This document shows, piece after piece, positions 60,887 to 64,000 of a stretch of 64,000 bases of DNA; positions within the stretch are counted from its first letter, which is position 1; each line of letters opens with the position of its first letter. The notes beneath the pieces were generated by a model. That model was given only the letters and a program-made list of their open reading frames with translations. It searched no databases and had not been told where the DNA came from. Position numbers and translations under genes: made by a program. Origin of the DNA: Ciona intestinalis (taxonomy: Eukaryota > Chordata > Ascidiacea > Phlebobranchia > Cionidae); NCBI RefSeq assembly GCF_000224145.3, contig NC_020168.2:1737290-1801289 (forward strand), written 5' to 3'.

Positions 60887-61076
60887 AGTCGGGGAAGATG
60901 GGACACTTTTAACACATAATATCCAAATAGCCTGGTCGTGTTTTAAACAATTAACAACGGTCTGTGGAAGTCGTGAAGATACGTTTTTATATCTCAATAA
61001 ATGTTCTTTGTATACTACCAAATGAAAAAAGAAAACAAAATGAAAAAGTGTCCCATCTACCCCCACCCTGCTAAAT
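60887..61076 (+). mobile_element. Short MITE, family C
   Basis: 'gagtcggggaagatgggaca' on the left and 'gtgtcccatctacccccacc' on the right form the inverted ends. The interior is the reverse of the copy at 25473 (tactaccaaatgaaaaaag). It inserted into the left arm of the palindromic repeat. Confidence 0.75.
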
Positions 61077-61694
61077 TAATAAATCCTTTTACTACAACGG
61101 TCGACTGGGCTCGACCAAAAACAAATCTAAAGTAACCAGCAAAACGGGTTCTAGTCGCCCTTGGTGACTGTGGAGCAGTAGGCAGAATGTATTTATACAT
61201 GTATTATAACTAATGAAACTTATGACGTATGAGGATTGAGTGATTGGTAAAGAATATGTGTAAATAGGTATTGTACAACTCCTGTACCATGTGTTTACTG
61301 TAAATTTTGTTTTCGTTTGTTTTCATGAATTTTGACAAACCGTAATCACGCAGTAATTACGTAATATTAGAGGTTAATATTAATCACATGGTGTTGAAAT
61401 AAAAAAAAATGTTTCAAATACGATTAATGATAATACGGTATAAAAGTAGTGCATTTAATGCGTCCCACTTAAATGCTAACAGTTTGATTCAGTCGTGAAT
61501 CGTTGTTTGTAAACTTACACTGGTTAACGTTGTCGTCGCCTAAAAACGTTTGTTTTCATGAATTTTGACAAACCGTAATCATGCAGTAATTAGGTTATGT
61601 AAGAAGTTAATCTTAATCATATGGTGTTGAATTAGAAATAATGTTTCAATTACGATTAATGATAATACGGTCAAAGAGTAGTGATTACTTTTTT

Positions 61695-61874
61695 GGATTT
61701 TTTATTTTATTTTATGTATGGCTGATAATTGTTCCAACCTATTAGTGACCACTGGGTTGGAACAATTGTCGTTAAAAACACATACGCCTACAATGGTAGC
61801 AGCGACGAGCATTGATCCCATTACCTAATGATTACAGGTAGGCGCGCTAACCGCTACGCCACGGCGCCGGTATG
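61695..61874 (-). repeat. tRNA-derived SINE inside the palindromic repeat
   Basis: On the minus strand it begins 'ccggcgccgtggcgtagcgg' and continues 'ttagcgcgcctacctgtaat', the clearest tRNA-like head in the window, then the body 'cccagtggtcactaatag'. It is a late insertion, since it splits the repeat. Confidence 0.8.
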
Positions 61875-62324
61875 TATTACGATTGGATTTCAATCAAAAG
61901 AATGAAGAAAAATGCTAGAATTAAGAATTTAGATTTATAAGCGAAGACAAGATTAACTAATATAAGTTTATAAGTCAACACAGCGTACGGGAAAAATATA
62001 AAATGCATTCTACAAATTGCTCCACAGAGTCGGACTCTGCTGTTCCACAGTCACCAATGGCAACTAAAAATCGCTTTTTAGTTACTTTTGGTTTGTTTTT
62101 GATCGAGCGTATAGTCGACCGTTGCAGTAAAAGGGGTAATTAATATTATAATAATTAGTTTAATGCGTGCTCGCCCATTAGGTCTTTGATCTCTTGTTGC
62201 TTTATTGTTGAACAACAGCTGGCTTAAGCTTTGTACTTAGAAATGGTTTGTAAAGTGTTTTAAATAGCCTAATCAAGGCTAAAAAAAGGCCGTGTACCGG
62301 TATTTTATGACTGTGGCCTCTGAT

Positions 62325-62546
62325 CTAGCCATGGTGGAGTAAAAGGGGCATACCAACGCGCGCCTGCCTGTTACCCAGGGGTAATGGGTTTAAGGCTCGT
62401 CGCTGCTACCATTGTGGTCGTATGTGTCCTTGGGCAGGACACTTAACGGCAATTGCTCCAACCCAGTGGTCACTAATGGGTTGTCCAAATTATCAGCCAT
62501 ACATAAAACGAATAAAAAATCCAAAAAAATAATCACCTACAAAGTA
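62325..62546 (+). repeat. tRNA-derived SINE
   Basis: Forward copy: 'cgcgcgcctgcctgttaccc', 'gggtttaaggctcgtcgctg' (B-box-like), then 'ccagtggtcactaatgggtt' and an A-rich tail (aaaaaatccaaaaaaataat). Confidence 0.8.
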
Positions 62547-62552
62547 ACATAA

Positions 62553-63737
62553 TATAGTACAATGGGGAAGATGGGACACTTAAGCACATATTGCCAAATA
62601 TTTTCAAAATCAAAATAGATGACGGTTTTTGGTTAATACCACGAATTAGTACTATCATTCCTTTATTAATTGACACCAATTTAATAAAATAGAATAAAGC
62701 ACACGAGGGGTTATTTAACTATCCGCACAACAAGTGAAATTTTACAAATTCGAAAACACACAGGATAAGATGGGACAGTTTGAAACCATTGTTAATTTTG
62801 ATTATTAAGTGTATTTATAAATAGGAATATACGTAAATAACACAAAATAATGCTGTACGCTTTAAAAAAGTCTAAACAGTCTATTTCTTGCTCTACTGCT
62901 ATAGTTTTTAACATGTTACCTACACATTATACTATTGCATCAATTGGTATGGTTTGAACAACAATGGGTAATGTTCGAACATCAATGGATAAATATTGTA
63001 TCCTACAAATGTATATGAACTTGTATTAACAGAAAATTGACTATAACGCTTGATAAAGTTTTTATTTTTGCTACAAATTGGGTATTACTACTCTGTTTTT
63101 GGCACAAGCCCCATATATTTTCAAAATATTATATTTTTATTATATGAATATCTTATAGTTGAAAACCCTCTGAGGTATAAATTACTAAATTAAAAGTAAA
63201 TCTTTTAAAGTTTGGCAATGAAAACATACAAAACTACGATGTGGGGGAAGATGGGACTCTAAATTGAAATATATTTACATTAGCAGTATTCTACAACTTG
63301 TAGTTAACCCACTGAGTTTAACAGGCTGTGCTAGTTTCTTTACAATATAAACTTTATATATACACTGTTAAACGGGTATTTTTTTGGTTGTTTTTATCTC
63401 AAATTAAAGTCATATTGACCCCTGCCTGTTTTCTTCATGCTTATATCTCAGTGTTTTTCTACAAAACTAAAACTAGTTTTATGAGACAAAATCAAACTGT
63501 ACGAAATATTCAAGGTTGTTTTATGAAGCTATGAAACTAGTTTAATCGTTCGCACACGCAAACTAAAAAAAAATCATTGGCTTTACTATGATTTAGCGAG
63601 TATTAAAAAATAGCACCTTACTATTTCGCATGTTTTACCTGTTCAAAGTATACTGTTTCTATTTTACATATTTTATTAATATTTAAAAACAGTAATCAGC
63701 TTTGACGGGCGTTTTATAAGGTCGTGATAATACTGTC
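62553..63737 (+). mobile_element. Family A repeat, long copy lacking its far end
   Basis: Starts 'tacaatggggaagatgggac' and runs parallel to 25745-26820, including the internal junction 'gtgggggaagatgggact' at 63241. It stops at 'gtcgtgataatactgtcg', where a family B repeat begins. A 60-residue frame shared with the copy at 26.4 kb follows from DNA similarity. Confidence 0.75.
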
Positions 63738-63739
63738 GT

Positions 63740-64000
63740 ATTGAACACGGTATTGAACACGTTAGTGGTCATATGGATCCTTTTTCGTCGAACAGTTGTT
63801 CTTGGATTTGTTGTTGTTGTTGTTGTTGCTGATAGGGCGATTATTTTCCGCACTTAGCCTAATTCTTAATTCTAGTATTTTTCTTTAATCTCTTGATTGA
63901 ATCAAATAGTAATATATATTGAATCAAATAGTAATATATATTTATAATTTTTAGACTAAATTTTCAGATTTAAAACTGCACGATGAGCGATTAATTAACG
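63740..64000. repeat. Family B repeat, end-2 arm, cut by the window edge
   Basis: Starts 'acacgttagtggtcatatgg' and holds the 'ttgttgttgttgttgttgct' microsatellite and a short duplication (gaatcaaatagtaatatata twice at 63898-63940). It matches the right arm of 27244-28828 in reverse. Confidence 0.75.

Larger units (their letters stand above)
60829..62208. repeat. Palindromic repeat, family B/D, end-1 type on both sides
   Basis: The left end is 'aacaagagatcacagatcta'; the right end near 62190 (aggtctttgatctcttgttg) is its imperfect complement. The arms share 'ttggtgactgtggagcag' (about 61160) and its inverse near 62040. An internal block (cagtaatta ... acgattaatgataatacgg) is present twice, at about 61310-61440 and 61550-61670. 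A family C MITE and a SINE have inserted into it. Confidence 0.7.

Noticed and set aside
61840-61874. tRNA gene
   Set aside because: The tRNA-like head belongs to a repeated SINE; no complete cloverleaf with acceptor stem can be formed from what I read.
63810-63840. CRISPR-like or regulatory TTG repeat
   Set aside because: A plain trinucleotide microsatellite within repeat family B.

Overview
The window looks like a piece of an invertebrate chordate genome, most probably the tunicate Ciona. This is inferred from AT-rich DNA, compact genes with many short introns, protein sequences close to vertebrate families, and abundant short repeats whose ends read GGGGGAAGATGGGACAC. Gene models were built by hand from reading frames, GT/AG splice sites and exon phase. 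No prokaryotic, plasmid, CRISPR or rRNA feature was seen, and no reverse transcriptase or viral gene was recognised.

Layout, left to right. 1-1300: nested repeats. 1537-5965 (-): a five-exon gene for a 1044-residue Ser/Arg-rich protein that I do not recognise. 7119-15527 (-): ARID4 (RBBP1-like), a chromatin co-repressor subunit with Tudor, RBB1NT, ARID and chromo-barrel regions. 16.2-16.8 kb: repeats. 17171-19840 (-): a PAPS-type sulfotransferase-like protein with a C-terminal membrane helix. 20749-23383 (+): an RDH11/12-like short-chain dehydrogenase, divergent from the sulfotransferase. 23632-27053 (-): a small Cys-cluster protein whose 2.8 kb first intron is filled with repeats. 27.2-28.8 kb: a large palindromic repeat around an assembly gap. 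29289-32177 (-): a TALPID3 (KIAA0586)-like protein. 33.1-34.3 kb: nested repeats. 34478-35258 (+): mitochondrial ribosomal protein L18. 35276-37091 (-): RMND1, tail to tail with MRPL18. 37438-41785 (-): two near-identical copies of a CDP-alcohol phosphatidyltransferase gene; the first lacks an exon and is bounded by gaps, so it is probably an unmerged allele. 43.4-54.6 kb (-): a SIPA1L (SPAR-like) Rap GTPase-activating protein with RapGAP, PDZ and C-terminal coiled coil. 57777-58997: a THAP-containing P-superfamily DNA transposon remnant. 59.1-64.0 kb: almost solid repeats.

The genes do not form one pathway. RMND1 and MRPL18, both tied to mitochondrial translation, sit tail to tail with 17 bases between their stop codons. 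The best candidates for something new are the P/THAP element with 31-bp inverted ends and an 8-bp target duplication, the palindromic repeat family found as two kinds of inverted dimer, the unplaced CDP-alcohol phosphotransferase, and two chordate genes (about 1.5-5.9 kb and 23.6-27.1 kb) that I cannot assign to a family.
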